Source: Winogradskyella tangerina (GTDB taxonomy: Bacteria > Bacteroidota > Bacteroidia > Flavobacteriales > Flavobacteriaceae). Taken from it: a stretch of 64,000 nt of DNA. The notes beneath the pieces are model-generated. The model did not search any database. It was given only the letters and a program-made list of their open reading frames with translations, and was not told where the DNA came from. The stretch's first letter is position 1. Each line of letters starts with the position of its first letter. Below, piece after piece: positions 43,867 to 53,448 of the stretch. Both the position numbers and the translations under genes were made by a program. Location of the stretch: contig NZ_QERF01000007.1 in NCBI RefSeq assembly GCF_003260205.1, positions 211,349 through 275,348 on the forward strand, given 5' to 3'.

Positions 43867-46320
43867 ATGAAGAAATCAAATTTTTTAAGTCTTGACAGTT
43901 TGTCATTTCAGGATTTTGACGAGAATTCAGAATTAATTCCGTTGATGACACCTGAAGACGAGGAACTTATAAATAGTGAGTCTTTACCCGAATCTTTACC
44001 CATTTTACCGCTTCGAAATACAGTTTTATTTCCTGGTGTTGTAATTCCGATTACTGCAGGAAGAGATACTTCTATTAAACTGATAAATGACGCTAATAAA
44101 GGCGGAAAAGTTATCGGTGTGGTAGCACAAAAAGATGAGTCTGTAGAAAAACCTTCAGCACAAGATATATACAACACCGGAACGGTTGCAAGAATCTTGA
44201 AAGTTCTTAAAATGCCTGATGGTAATACTACAGTGATCATTCAGGGGAAAAAGCGGTTTCAAATCAATGAACTAATTTCAGAAACGCCATATCTAACGGC
44301 GAAAATTTCCGACTTGCCCGAAAGTAAGCCCGACAGAGATAATGAAGAATTCAATGCAATTATTGATTCTATCAAAGATCTGTCTTTAGAAATTATTAAG
44401 GAAAGCCCAAACATTCCAACGGAAGCTTCATTCGCTATAAAGAATATTGAAAGTAATTCCTTTCTTGTCAACTTTGTGTCTTCTAACATGAATTTAAAAG
44501 TTCAGGAAAAACAAGAATTACTGAAGGTTAATGATCTAAAAGAGCGTGCGCTTCAAACCTTGAAGTTCATGAACCTCGAATATCAAAAACTTGAACTTAA
44601 AAACGACATTCAGAGCAAGGTTCAAAGCGATATGAACCAGCAGCAACGCGAGTATTTCTTGCATCAGCAAATGAAAACCATTCAGGAAGAATTGGGTGGT
44701 GGCGTCTCTTATGGCGAAGAAATTGAAGAAATGCGCGAGCGTGCAAAGACTAAAAAATGGAATGAGAAGATCAAATCGCATTTTGATAAAGAATTAGCCA
44801 AAATGCAACGTATGAATCCTCAAGTTGCAGAATATTCCATCCAACGCAATTATTTGGATCTGTTTTTAGATTTACCTTGGAATGAGTTTAGTGAAGATCA
44901 ATTCGATCTTAAACGCGCCATGAAGATCTTAGATCGCGATCATTTCGGATTAGACGATGTTAAAAAACGTATTATCGAATATTTGGCTGTTTTGAAGCTT
45001 CGCAACGATATGAAGTCACCGATCCTTTGTTTATATGGACCTCCTGGTGTTGGTAAAACATCTTTAGGAAAGTCAATTGCAGAAGCTCTGGGCCGAGAAT
45101 ACGTGCGTATCTCCTTAGGAGGACTCAGAGATGAAGCCGAGATTCGTGGTCATAGAAAAACATATATTGGTGCCATGCCAGGTCGAATTATTCAAAGTTT
45201 GAAAAAAGCCGGAACTTCAAATCCGGTGTTCGTTTTAGATGAAATCGACAAGCTCTCAGCAGGGCATCAAGGTGATCCATCCTCAGCTATGCTCGAAGTA
45301 TTAGACCCTGAGCAGAATAGTGAGTTCTATGATAATTTCCTTGAAATGGGCTACGACCTTTCTAAAGTGATGTTTATTGCTACCTCAAATAGTCTGAATA
45401 CCATTCAACCTGCTTTGCGAGATCGTATGGAAATCATCAATGTGACTGGTTACACGATCGAAGAAAAAGTAGAGATTGCTAAACGCCATTTGTTACCAAA
45501 GCAATTGAAGGAGCATGGATTAGACGGCAAAGCCCTTAAAATTGGCAAGCCACAATTAGAAAAAATTGTTGAAGGTTATACCAGAGAATCGGGTGTTAGA
45601 GGTCTTGAAAAGCAAATCGCAAAAATGGTGCGTTATGCCGCAAAGAATATTGCGATGGACGAAACTTACAATGTGAAAGTTTCGAATGAAGATATCATTG
45701 AAGTCTTAGGAAGCGCGAGACTTGAACGCGATAAATATGAAAACAATAACGTTGCCGGAGTTGTTACAGGATTAGCTTGGACGCGTGTAGGAGGCGACAT
45801 TTTATTTATAGAATCGATCCTTTCTAAAGGAAAAGGCAGTCTAACGATTACTGGTAATTTAGGAAAGGTCATGAAGGAATCGGCAACCATCGCCATGGAA
45901 TATATTAAGGCGAATGCCGACCATTTTGATATCGATCCTGAAGTATTCGACAAGTATAATGTACACATTCATGTACCAGAAGGTGCCACTCCAAAAGATG
46001 GACCTAGCGCTGGTGTCACAATGCTAACCTCTTTGGTCTCGTTATTTACTCAACGAAAAGTGAAGAAAAGCCTAGCCATGACAGGCGAAATTACTTTACG
46101 AGGAAAAGTATTACCTGTTGGAGGCATTAAGGAAAAGATCCTTGCGGCGAAGCGTGCTCGAATAAAAGAGATCTTACTATGTGAGGATAATAAGCGAGAC
46201 ATTGATGAAATTAAGCCTGAATATCTAAAGGGCTTAACATTTCACTACGTGAAAGATATGAGCGAAGTTTTAGATATTGCCATTACAAATCAAAAAGTAA
46301 AGCATGCAAAGACGCTATAG
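43867..46320 (+). CDS. lon: ATP-dependent protease La (Lon)
   Basis: An 817-residue AAA+ serine protease that degrades misfolded and regulatory proteins. N-terminal LAN domain (about residues 40-235; [13 protein letters not shown]), coiled region, Walker A G-P-P-G-V-G-K-T near residue 392, Walker B and sensor motifs, and the protease domain with S714 in D-G-P-S-A-G and K755 in G-G-I-K-E-K. I start at 43867 (M-K-K-S-N-F) because relatives I know begin there; an ATG at 43843 adds eight residues. Overlaps the LysM gene by 17 bp. Confidence 0.93.
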   Translation: MKKSNFLSLDSLSFQDFDENSELIPLMTPEDEELINSESLPESLPILPLRNTVLFPGVVIPITAGRDTSIKLINDANKGGKVIGVVAQKDESVEKPSAQDIYNTGTVARILKVLKMPDGNTTVIIQGKKRFQINELISETPYLTAKISDLPESKPDRDNEEFNAIIDSIKDLSLEIIKESPNIPTEASFAIKNIESNSFLVNFVSSNMNLKVQEKQELLKVNDLKERALQTLKFMNLEYQKLELKNDIQSKVQSDMNQQQREYFLHQQMKTIQEELGGGVSYGEEIEEMRERAKTKKWNEKIKSHFDKELAKMQRMNPQVAEYSIQRNYLDLFLDLPWNEFSEDQFDLKRAMKILDRDHFGLDDVKKRIIEYLAVLKLRNDMKSPILCLYGPPGVGKTSLGKSIAEALGREYVRISLGGLRDEAEIRGHRKTYIGAMPGRIIQSLKKAGTSNPVFVLDEIDKLSAGHQGDPSSAMLEVLDPEQNSEFYDNFLEMGYDLSKVMFIATSNSLNTIQPALRDRMEIINVTGYTIEEKVEIAKRHLLPKQLKEHGLDGKALKIGKPQLEKIVEGYTRESGVRGLEKQIAKMVRYAAKNIAMDETYNVKVSNEDIIEVLGSARLERDKYENNNVAGVVTGLAWTRVGGDILFIESILSKGKGSLTITGNLGKVMKESATIAMEYIKANADHFDIDPEVFDKYNVHIHVPEGATPKDGPSAGVTMLTSLVSLFTQRKVKKSLAMTGEITLRGKVLPVGGIKEKILAAKRARIKEILLCEDNKRDIDEIKPEYLKGLTFHYVKDMSEVLDIAITNQKVKHAKTL

Positions 46321-47101
46321 AATAAGGCTTTCGGTTTTTATTGCTTTAGTGTTCGGGTTATTCTCATTTGCTCAGGATACTTCAAAATATAAGGATGTCT
46401 TGCTAGATGGAAAACCAGCAAAATTGAATATTGAAACTGGTGAGATCATTTTGGTTAGTGATATGATCAAGGATGAATCAGTAAAAGCTGATAGTCTTCA
46501 GATGACTAAAGTTGAAATTAAGGATTCTGTAACTGTAAAAAGTACTTCGGATTTTCACACCGTACAGGAAAAGGAAACACTTCTCGATATCGCAAATAAA
46601 TACAATACGACGCTCACCGAACTAAAGCGGCTCAATAATTTGGAAACCACTTTAGTTGATAAAGGTCAAATCATTAGAGTTCGAGAGCTCGATATAGAAA
46701 CATTGCCCGAGGTTGTAGAAGTTGTGGAAGAAGTAGAGCCAGAAGCTGAGACGGAAGAGGTAACTTCTAGTCGAACGAAATACATGAAGAGCTCTACAGA
46801 TTTTCATATCGTTGAAGAAGATCAAACCTTGTATAGCATATCAAAACTTTATGGACTTACTGTAGATGCACTAAAAACTAATAATGGACTAACTTCAAAC
46901 CTTATCATTGTGGGTCAAGAACTTCGCATTGCTAATTTTAATGAACAGATCGACGAAGATCTTTCTACCTGGATCGTTTCCAAAGGAGATACCTTATATA
47001 GTATCGCACGGAAAAACGGACTAACAGTTGATGAGCTCAAAGCCCTTAATGATCTTAGCAGTAACCTTATAAAAGTAGGGCAGACGCTAAGGCTAAAGTA
47101 G
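46304..47101 (+). CDS. Exported protein with three LysM domains
   Basis: A 265-residue protein with a signal peptide ([12 protein letters not shown]) and three LysM modules at about residues 83-126, 166-209 and 221-264, each ending in a G-Q-x-L/I-R-x motif; the last two carry T-L-Y-S-I. The linker at about 133-160 is acidic and rich in glutamate and valine. LysM domains bind peptidoglycan; no catalytic domain is attached, so it may be a wall-anchoring protein. Its start lies inside the last 17 bp of lon, and porQ follows after 73 bp. Confidence 0.88.
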   Translation: MQRRYRIRLSVFIALVFGLFSFAQDTSKYKDVLLDGKPAKLNIETGEIILVSDMIKDESVKADSLQMTKVEIKDSVTVKSTSDFHTVQEKETLLDIANKYNTTLTELKRLNNLETTLVDKGQIIRVRELDIETLPEVVEVVEEVEPEAETEEVTSSRTKYMKSSTDFHIVEEDQTLYSISKLYGLTVDALKTNNGLTSNLIIVGQELRIANFNEQIDEDLSTWIVSKGDTLYSIARKNGLTVDELKALNDLSSNLIKVGQTLRLK

Positions 47102-47174
47102 AAAAGAACTTCACCCAAAAAATAAAAAAATCATATCATCGTTTTAAGATAGATTTATTTATTTTGCAAAATCT

Positions 47175-48206
47175 ATGATAAAGAGGGTTACCCAATTCTG
47201 TTTTATGCTTTTAGCATTACCAATGTTTGCGCAATTGGGTGGCGAATCTACTTATCAATTCCTCAATTTAGTGTCCTCGCCAAGACAAGCTGCTCTAGGT
47301 GGTAAAATCATCACCAATTTTGATCACGACGTTACTGAAGCTCTCTATAATCCGGCTTCATTGAATTGGCAAATGCACAATCAATTAGCAGTAAATGTTT
47401 CTAGTTTTTTAGGCGGAATAACCTACGGAACTGCGGCTTATGCTTATACTTGGGACAGACATGTACAGACCTTTCATTTTGGGGTAACCTATATTAATTA
47501 CGGGACTTTTGATGGTTACGATGTAAACGGAATGCCAACAGGAACATTTAGCGGAAATGAAGCGGCGATCTCAGCCGGCTATAATTATAATATTCCATTT
47601 ACAGATTTCTATATAGGCGCTAATTTAAAGATCATTACATCTTTGTTAGAGCAATATAACTCCGTCGGAGGTGCTGTTGATATTGGTTTTATGTATATTA
47701 ATGAAAAATTAGATTTTCATGCAGCATTGACTGTTAGAAATTTGGGCACCCAGTTTACAACATATGCAGGTCAAAATGAGCCATTGCCATTTGAAGTTAA
47801 CTTCGGAATGTCTCAAACTCTAGAAAACGTCCCAATTCGTTGGCATTTGACCTTAGAGAATTTACAAGAGTGGCCTATTGGTGTTTCTAACCCTGCTAGA
47901 GCTACTACTGATCTTGATGGTAATCAGACGCAGGAAAAAGTAGGATTTTTGAATAATACGCTGCGTCATTTAATTTTGGGTGCAGAACTTTGGCCAGATC
48001 GTGGATTTAATTTGAGATTTGGTTATAACTTTAGAAGAGCTGAAGAATTGCGAATTGTTGACCAGAGGAATTTTTCTGGATTGTCTGTCGGTGTTGGAAT
48101 TAGATTAAACTCAATGCGATTTAGTTACACCCACGCTAGGTACACATCCGCCTCTAATACAAGCTTTTTTGGACTTCAAATAGATTTAGATGGAAGAAGA
48201 AGGTAA
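47175..48206 (+). CDS. porQ: Type IX secretion system protein PorQ
   Basis: A 343-residue outer-membrane protein with signal peptide (F-C-F-M-L-L-A-L-P-M-F-A). It has the PorQ/PorV-type features: Y-Q-F-L-N-L-V-S-S-P-R-Q-A-A-L-G-G near the start, D-V-T-E-A-L-Y-N-P-A and repeated barrel strands, ending F-F-G-L-Q-I-D-L. PorQ is a FadL-like barrel that, with PorU/PorZ, forms the T9SS attachment complex at the cell surface. It overlaps cmk by 17 bp, an arrangement I recall from other flavobacteria. It complements the T9SS cargo seen elsewhere in the window. Confidence 0.88.
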   Translation: MIKRVTQFCFMLLALPMFAQLGGESTYQFLNLVSSPRQAALGGKIITNFDHDVTEALYNPASLNWQMHNQLAVNVSSFLGGITYGTAAYAYTWDRHVQTFHFGVTYINYGTFDGYDVNGMPTGTFSGNEAAISAGYNYNIPFTDFYIGANLKIITSLLEQYNSVGGAVDIGFMYINEKLDFHAALTVRNLGTQFTTYAGQNEPLPFEVNFGMSQTLENVPIRWHLTLENLQEWPIGVSNPARATTDLDGNQTQEKVGFLNNTLRHLILGAELWPDRGFNLRFGYNFRRAEELRIVDQRNFSGLSVGVGIRLNSMRFSYTHARYTSASNTSFFGLQIDLDGRRR

Positions 48207-48888
48207 GAACAAAATTATCATTGCTATTGATGGCTTTTCTTCAACAGGAAAGAGTACCATCGCCAAACAATTGGCCAAGCAACTAAATTACATTTATGTT
48301 GATACTGGTGCCATGTACAGAGCAGTGACCTATTTTGCTTTGGAAAATGAACTAATTGGTGAATCGTTTTTTCATGAAGAGGAATTAATTAATAGGTTAC
48401 CAGAAATTCATATCACCTTCAAGTTCAATGAAGAATTAGGTTTTGCAGAGGTGTACTTAAATGGTGAAAATATTGAAAAATCAATAAGAACACTCGAAGT
48501 TTCTCGATATGTGAGTCTTGTTTCAGCCGTTTCAGAAGTAAGACAAAAGTTGGTGGAACAACAACAGATCATGGGAAAAGACAAAGGGATCGTGATGGAT
48601 GGCAGAGATATCGGAACGGTTGTATTTCCCAAGGCCGAATTAAAGATTTTTATGGTCGCCTCAGCAGAAACAAGAGCACAAAGGCGCTACAAAGAACTGT
48701 TAGAAAGAGGTCATAATCTAAGTTATGATGATGTTCTAGAAAATGTTACAACTAGAGACCGCATAGATTCTACGCGTGAAGATTCACCTTTGGTTAAAGC
48801 CGAAGATGCCCTTGAAATAGACAATTCTGACTTGACCATAGAATCTCAACTAGACAAGCTCTTAAAACTTGCTCAGGAGATGATATAA
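48190..48888 (+). CDS. cmk: Cytidylate kinase
   Basis: A 232-residue nucleotide kinase that phosphorylates CMP and dCMP. Seen: P-loop G-F-S-S-T-G-K-S-T, Y-V-D-T-G-A-M-Y-R-A, the M-D-G-R-D-I-G-T-V-V-F CMP-binding motif near residue 137 and the lid arginines in A-Q-R-R-Y-K-E-L. Full length. Coupled to porQ by a 17-bp overlap, though functionally unrelated to it. Confidence 0.93.
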   Translation: MEEEGKNKIIIAIDGFSSTGKSTIAKQLAKQLNYIYVDTGAMYRAVTYFALENELIGESFFHEEELINRLPEIHITFKFNEELGFAEVYLNGENIEKSIRTLEVSRYVSLVSAVSEVRQKLVEQQQIMGKDKGIVMDGRDIGTVVFPKAELKIFMVASAETRAQRRYKELLERGHNLSYDDVLENVTTRDRIDSTREDSPLVKAEDALEIDNSDLTIESQLDKLLKLAQEMI

Positions 48889-48890
48889 AA

Positions 48891-48934
48891 AAAACGACGC
48901 TTCGATTACATGAAGTAATCAAAGGCCGCTTTTT
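48891..48934. terminator. Candidate terminator between cmk and the BON/LysM gene
   Basis: GATTAC (48904-48909) pairs with GTAATC (48915-48920), with partly complementary flanks (A-run and GCG-type bases on the left, CCGC and T-run on the right). Weaker than the other terminators because the lower stem has mismatches. Confidence 0.5.
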
Positions 48935-48951
48935 AAATAAGTTTGTCTTAA

Positions 48952-49329
48952 TTATAGATTCGGAATAACTAACTCCTGGTCTGGGTAAATGAGATCCGGA
49001 TTTTTAAGAATATCAGTATTAGCTTCAAAAATTTCCTTGTACTTCATAGCATCGCCATAATAATGCTTAGCAATTTTACCTAAAGTTTCTCCTGAAGCCA
49101 CTGTATGTCTAGCATAAACTGATTCATCAGCAACTCTAATATCAGCCTTTATATCTGAAGGATTCTCTCCACCTGCAGCTTTGATAGCATCCCAAAGTAA
49201 ATTCTTTTCATACTGAGTAGCAGCAGTACCTTTAACTTTTAGTACGCCGTTGTCCTCGCTAACATCTCCGTTTTGAATGTTTAATTTTTCGCCCAAGTCT
49301 AGTACAGCTTGGTATTTAGCTCTAACCAT
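48952..49329 (-). CDS. BON-like/LysM protein (Kbp/YgaU type)
   Basis: A 125-residue cytosolic protein: a short BON-like region (about residues 15-70; V-L-K-V-K-G-T-A-A-T-Q-Y-E-K) followed by a C-terminal LysM domain (about 75-125; Y-A-R-H-T-V-A-S-G-E-T-L-G-K-I-A). No signal peptide, as in E. coli Kbp (YgaU), the potassium-binding protein with the same domain order. Slightly shorter than Kbp. I infer the same class, but ligand binding cannot be read from sequence. Confidence 0.82.
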   Translation of the reverse strand: MVRAKYQAVLDLGEKLNIQNGDVSEDNGVLKVKGTAATQYEKNLLWDAIKAAGGENPSDIKADIRVADESVYARHTVASGETLGKIAKHYYGDAMKYKEIFEANTDILKNPDLIYPDQELVIPNL

Positions 49330-49518
49330 AATTGTATTGATTTAAGATTAATAGTAATTGTAAATATACCAATTTTTAATGCTAATTAATGCCATTATAT
49401 TGATATCTATTTTTAAGACACATAATTTTTTGCAAAGTCACACGAGACGTTTTTTTATAGCATTTTTGCTGTTTACGTCGGAATCTTAGATAATCCTCAA
49501 TAAATAGAGTTGTTTTAA

Positions 49519-49549
49519 TTTGTTAATTGTTTGAAAATGATTAATTTTG
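49519..49549 (+). promoter_or_regulatory. Strong Bacteroidota-type promoter of rpsA
   Basis: TTTG (49519-49522), 19-nt spacer, TAATTTTG (49542-49549). This is an exact match to the Bacteroidota consensus and gives a leader of about 110 nt. Confidence 0.8.
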
Positions 49550-49555
49550 CGCTCC

Positions 49556-49667
49556 TTTTTAGCGGACTTGTGAAAGTAAGAAAGGGAAATGAAATCAAAT
49601 AATTAATTAGCTTCTGTAGGGTTTCCGCACAACTTTCAAAACTACAGAATACAAATTTTAATCAGCA
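49556..49667 (+). other. Structured 5' leader of rpsA
   Basis: This is most of the only gap over 300 bp (49330-49667). Three pairings are visible: GCGGA (49562-49566) with TCCGC (49624-49628); 49568-49577 with 49632-49641 (9 of 10); and a perfect 8-bp pair TTCTGTAG (49612-49619) with CTACAGAA (49642-49649). The third crosses the second, so they form a pseudoknot or compete. Ribosomal protein leaders often mediate autoregulation; for S1 this is inference. The upstream part of the gap (49330-49518) is AT-rich and unassigned. Confidence 0.5.
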
Positions 49668-51503
49668 ATGGCTGACAAGAAAACAAAAAAGGCTGAAGTT
49701 GAAACAACTGAAGCTACTCAAGTTGAAGCTCCAGTAATCTCTGAAGCTCAAGCAAATCCAGAAAAATTCTTAAAGGAGTTCGATTGGCACAATTACGAAG
49801 AAGGAATTGAGCAAGTAGCGGACAAGAAATTAGCAGAATTTGAAAAATTAGTATCTGAAAACTTCGTTGATACTTTAGATGACGAAGTAGTAGAAGGTGA
49901 AGTAATTCATATTACAGATAGAGATGCTATTATCGATATCAATGCAAAATCTGAAGGCGTAATTTCTCTTAATGAGTTCCGTTACAATCCAGATCTTAAA
50001 GTTGGTGACAAAGTTGAAGTATTAATTGATGTACGCGAAGATGCAACAGGTCAGTTAGTATTATCACATAGAAAAGCTCGTGTAATCAAAGCATGGGATC
50101 GCGTAAACAACGCACACGATTCTGGTGAGATCGTAAATGGTTTTGTAAAGTGCAGAACAAAAGGTGGTATGATCGTAGATGTATTTGGCATTGAAGCATT
50201 CTTACCAGGTTCTCAAATTGATGTAAAACCAATTAGAGATTACGACCAGTATGTAAATAAAACTATGGAATTCAAGGTGGTTAAAATAAACCATGAGTTC
50301 AAAAATATCGTAGTATCTCACAAAGCGCTTATCGAAGCAGATATCGAAGAGCAAAAGAAAGAAATCATTGGCCAGTTAGAAAAAGGACAAGTATTAGAAG
50401 GTGTGGTTAAAAACATCACTTCTTATGGTGTGTTCATCGATTTAGGTGGTGTAGATGGTTTAGTTCATATCACAGATTTATCTTGGTCACGTATCAACCA
50501 TCCAAATGAGATCGTTGAGTTAGATCAGAAGTTAAATGTTGTGATCTTAGACTTTGATGAGAACAAATCTAGAATCCAGTTAGGTCTTAAGCAATTATCT
50601 AAGCACCCTTGGGAAGCTTTAGGTGAAGAAGTTAAAGTAGGTGACAAAGTTAAAGGTAAAGTAGTCGTTATTGCAGATTACGGTGCGTTTGTTGAAGTTG
50701 CTGACGGAGTTGAAGGATTAGTGCACGTTTCTGAAATGTCTTGGTCTACACACTTACGTTCTGCTCAAGACTTTGTTTCAGTTGGAGATGAGATCGAAGC
50801 TCAAATCTTAACTTTAGACAGAGAAGATCGTAAAATGTCTTTAGGTATTAAGCAATTAACACCAGACCCATGGACAGATATCACTGCTAAGTATCCTGTT
50901 GGATCTAAGCATTCAGGTATTGTACGTAACTTTACTAACTTCGGTGTATTCGTTGAATTAGAAGAAGGTATCGATGGATTAATTTATATCTCAGATTTAT
51001 CTTGGACTAAGAAAATTAAGCACCCATCTGAATTCTGTAATGTAGGTGATAAGTTAGACGTCATCGTATTAGAATTAGATGTTGAAGGTCGTAAACTATC
51101 TTTAGGTCATAAGCAAACTACTGAAAACCCTTGGGATAAATACGAAAAAGACTTCGCTTTAGGTACATCTCATACTGCGGCAATCACTGAGGTTGTAGAC
51201 AAAGGTGCGACTGTAGCTTTTAACGAAGATATCGTTGCGTTTGTACCTTCACGACACATGGAAAAAGAAGATGGTTCTAAGCTTAAGAAAGGCGAAGAAG
51301 CAGAATTCAAGATTATTGAGTTCAATAAAGAATTCAAACGTGTGGTAGCGTCTCATACTGCAGTATTTAAAGCAGAAGAGGCTAAAATCGTTAAGCAAGC
51401 TGTTAAGAAGGCTGAAGCTCAGGCAGCTGAAGCTAAACCAACTTTAGGTGACGCTAACGATGCCTTACAAGCACTTAAAGATAAAATGGACGGAAAGAAA
51501 TAA
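49668..51503 (+). CDS. rpsA: 30S ribosomal protein S1
   Basis: A 611-residue mRNA-binding ribosomal protein with six S1 domains. The last four are clear by their G-x-V-x-x-F/I-x-x-Y/F-G-x-F-V/I pattern (starting near residues 240, 325, 412 and 500); for example G-V-V-K-N-I-T-S-Y-G-V-F-I-D-L-G-G. The first 30 residues and the C-terminus are alanine/glutamate/lysine-rich. Codon use and the strong promoter fit a highly expressed gene. Transcribed alone, with a folded leader and a good terminator. Confidence 0.94.
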   Translation: MADKKTKKAEVETTEATQVEAPVISEAQANPEKFLKEFDWHNYEEGIEQVADKKLAEFEKLVSENFVDTLDDEVVEGEVIHITDRDAIIDINAKSEGVISLNEFRYNPDLKVGDKVEVLIDVREDATGQLVLSHRKARVIKAWDRVNNAHDSGEIVNGFVKCRTKGGMIVDVFGIEAFLPGSQIDVKPIRDYDQYVNKTMEFKVVKINHEFKNIVVSHKALIEADIEEQKKEIIGQLEKGQVLEGVVKNITSYGVFIDLGGVDGLVHITDLSWSRINHPNEIVELDQKLNVVILDFDENKSRIQLGLKQLSKHPWEALGEEVKVGDKVKGKVVVIADYGAFVEVADGVEGLVHVSEMSWSTHLRSAQDFVSVGDEIEAQILTLDREDRKMSLGIKQLTPDPWTDITAKYPVGSKHSGIVRNFTNFGVFVELEEGIDGLIYISDLSWTKKIKHPSEFCNVGDKLDVIVLELDVEGRKLSLGHKQTTENPWDKYEKDFALGTSHTAAITEVVDKGATVAFNEDIVAFVPSRHMEKEDGSKLKKGEEAEFKIIEFNKEFKRVVASHTAVFKAEEAKIVKQAVKKAEAQAAEAKPTLGDANDALQALKDKMDGKK

Positions 51504-51525
51504 TTTCCTATCATTTGAATGATAT

Positions 51526-51556
51526 AAAGCCTTTCAATTTTTGAAAGGCTTTTTTT
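51526..51556 (+). terminator. Rho-independent terminator after rpsA
   Basis: AAAGCCTTTCAA (51526-51537) pairs perfectly with TTGAAAGGCTTT (51541-51552) around a TTT loop, then a T-run. Confidence 0.92.
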
Positions 51557-51571
51557 ATGCATATGTATAAA

Positions 51572-51602
51572 TTTGAAACTCAAATTATTTAACTTAACTT
51601 TG
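51572..51602 (+). promoter_or_regulatory. Promoter of the pyrR operon
   Basis: TTTG (51572-51575), 19-nt spacer, TAACTTTG (51595-51602), exact Bacteroidota consensus. The expected start site leaves only about 20 nt before the pyrR ATG. Confidence 0.78.
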
Positions 51603-51627
51603 CCAACCAATAACGTTTGGATACTGC

Positions 51628-52167
51628 ATGAGTCAAAAAGTATTACTCAACTCTAAGGAAGTCAATATTATACTACATCGATTGGCTTGCCAACTTATTG
51701 AAAACCACGATGATTTTTCTGAAACTGTATTAATTGGAATTCAACCAAGAGGTAAATTTCTAGCGGATCGCTTAGCACAAATGTTGACCGAAGATTATAA
51801 GATTAAGAACATCCAATTAGGTCATTTAGACATTACTTTTTTTAGAGATGATTTCAGAAGAGGTGACAAGCCATTAGAGGCCAATACAACTGAGATAGAT
51901 TTTATTGTAGAAGATAAAAATGTGGTTTTTATTGACGATGTTCTGTATACTGGCCGTAGCATAAGATCGGCACTTACAGCCATTCAGTCGTTTGGTAGAC
52001 CAAATAACATCGAGTTATTGACATTAATAGATAGACGATTTAGTAGACATTTACCTATTCAACCAAATTATAAAGGTCGACAAGTAGATGCTATTGATCA
52101 CCAAAAAGTAAAGGTGAATTGGGTAGAAAATGAAGGTGAAGATACCGTTTACCTTATTGATAATTAG
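51628..52167 (+). CDS. pyrR: PyrR bifunctional regulator / uracil phosphoribosyltransferase
   Basis: A 179-residue phosphoribosyltransferase. Seen: N-terminal L-N-S-K-E-V-N-I-I-L-H-R-L-A, I-G-I-Q-P-R-G, and the PRPP motif V-V-F-I-D-D-V-L-Y-T-G-R-S near residue 107. In Bacillus PyrR binds RNA attenuators in the pyr operon and also has uracil phosphoribosyltransferase activity. Here it heads pyrB, but its own leader is too short for an attenuator, so the catalytic role or another target is more likely. pyrB follows after 12 bp. Confidence 0.92.
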   Translation: MSQKVLLNSKEVNIILHRLACQLIENHDDFSETVLIGIQPRGKFLADRLAQMLTEDYKIKNIQLGHLDITFFRDDFRRGDKPLEANTTEIDFIVEDKNVVFIDDVLYTGRSIRSALTAIQSFGRPNNIELLTLIDRRFSRHLPIQPNYKGRQVDAIDHQKVKVNWVENEGEDTVYLIDN

Positions 52168-52179
52168 AAAATTAAAACT

Positions 52180-53109
52180 ATGAGTGAGCTTAGTGTAAAT
52201 CACTTATTGGGCATTAAATACTTAACAAAGGAAGATATAGATCTAATCTTTGAAACGGCCGATCAGTTTAAGGAAGTGATCAATAGACCGATTAAGAAAG
52301 TTCCCTCGCTCCGAGATATTACTATTGCCAATTTATTCTTTGAAAATTCAACACGAACTAAATTATCGTTCGAATTGGCCGAAAAGCGTCTTTCTGCTGA
52401 CGTTATTAATTTTTCAGCATCACAGTCGTCCGTAAAGAAAGGTGAAACCCTAATTGATACCGTAAACAATATTTTATCAATGAAGGTGGATATGGTTGTT
52501 ATGCGTCATCCTAATCCCGGTGCAGGCGTATTTTTGTCAAAACACGTTAATGCCAGTATTGTTAATGCAGGCGACGGTGCTCACGAACACCCAACCCAAG
52601 CACTGTTAGATTCTTATTCAATAAGAGAAAAATTAGGAACGGTTAAAGGTAAAAATGTAGTGATTGTTGGCGATATTCTGCATAGTAGAGTAGCGCTCTC
52701 TAATATTTATGCTTTGCAATTACAAGGTGCAAATGTTAAGGTTTGTGGTCCAAAAACGCTTTTACCAAAGTATATTGAAGAACTTGGTGTAAAAGTAGAA
52801 ACCAACTTAAGAAAAGCCCTTGAATGGTGCGATGTGGCCAATATGCTGAGAGTACAGAATGAACGCATGGATATCAGTTACTTTCCAACGACTAGAGAAT
52901 ACACACAGCAATTTGGAGTCAACAGAGAATTATTAGACAGTTTAGACAAAGAAATAGTGATTATGCATCCAGGTCCTATAAATAGAGGTGTAGAAATTAC
53001 TAGTGATGTGGCGGATTCTAAGCAAGCCATAATTCTAGATCAGGTTGAAAATGGTGTTGCTGTTAGAATGGCGGTTATTTACCTCTTAGCTTCAAAAATA
53101 AAACAGTAG
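52180..53109 (+). CDS. pyrB: Aspartate carbamoyltransferase, catalytic subunit
   Basis: A 309-residue enzyme of pyrimidine synthesis joining carbamoyl phosphate and aspartate. Seen: carbamoyl phosphate motif F-E-N-S-T-R-T near residue 50, H-P-T-Q-A-L-L-D near residue 135, and the aspartate-site loop M-L-R-V-Q-N-E-R and H-P-G-P-I-N-R. No pyrI regulatory subunit adjoins. Second gene of the pyrR operon, followed 3 bp later by the STAS-like gene. Confidence 0.94.
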   Translation: MSELSVNHLLGIKYLTKEDIDLIFETADQFKEVINRPIKKVPSLRDITIANLFFENSTRTKLSFELAEKRLSADVINFSASQSSVKKGETLIDTVNNILSMKVDMVVMRHPNPGAGVFLSKHVNASIVNAGDGAHEHPTQALLDSYSIREKLGTVKGKNVVIVGDILHSRVALSNIYALQLQGANVKVCGPKTLLPKYIEELGVKVETNLRKALEWCDVANMLRVQNERMDISYFPTTREYTQQFGVNRELLDSLDKEIVIMHPGPINRGVEITSDVADSKQAIILDQVENGVAVRMAVIYLLASKIKQ

Positions 53110-53112
53110 ACT

Positions 53113-53445
53113 ATGATTATCGATAGAGACGGAAATATTACCATAATTGCTCAAGAAAAGGCCTCAGTAAAGACCTTAGTGAATAATATTGAACAGTCTT
53201 ATCATAAATATAAAAACTACCATCTTATCATAAGATTATCGAGTCTTGAAAAAATTAAGCTCGAGGATATTATCGAGTTCTTACGTCTCAGTAATAACCA
53301 TCGTAATGATAAAAAGTCATTTGTTGTTGTCTCAGATCAGGTAGATCTAGATGAAATGCCAGATGAAATAGTTGTGGTCCCAACCATCCAAGAAGCCTAT
53401 GATATTATTGAAATGGAAGACATTGAACGCGATTTAGGGTTTTGA
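53113..53445 (+). CDS. Small STAS-like protein between pyrB and rnz
   Basis: A 110-residue cytosolic protein of alternating strands and helices: M-I-I-D-R-D-G-N-I-T-I-I-A-Q, Y-H-L-I-I-R-L-S, K-S-F-V-V-V-S-D, ending with a helix E-A-Y-D-I-I-E-M-E-D. The fold reads like a STAS/SpoIIAA relative, but no phosphorylated-serine motif is evident. It starts 3 bp after pyrB and ends 3 bp before rnz, so it is co-translated with RNase Z. I recall it as a frequent rnz neighbour in Flavobacteriia. Function unknown. Confidence 0.7.
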   Translation: MIIDRDGNITIIAQEKASVKTLVNNIEQSYHKYKNYHLIIRLSSLEKIKLEDIIEFLRLSNNHRNDKKSFVVVSDQVDLDEMPDEIVVVPTIQEAYDIIEMEDIERDLGF

Positions 53446-53448
53446 TTT

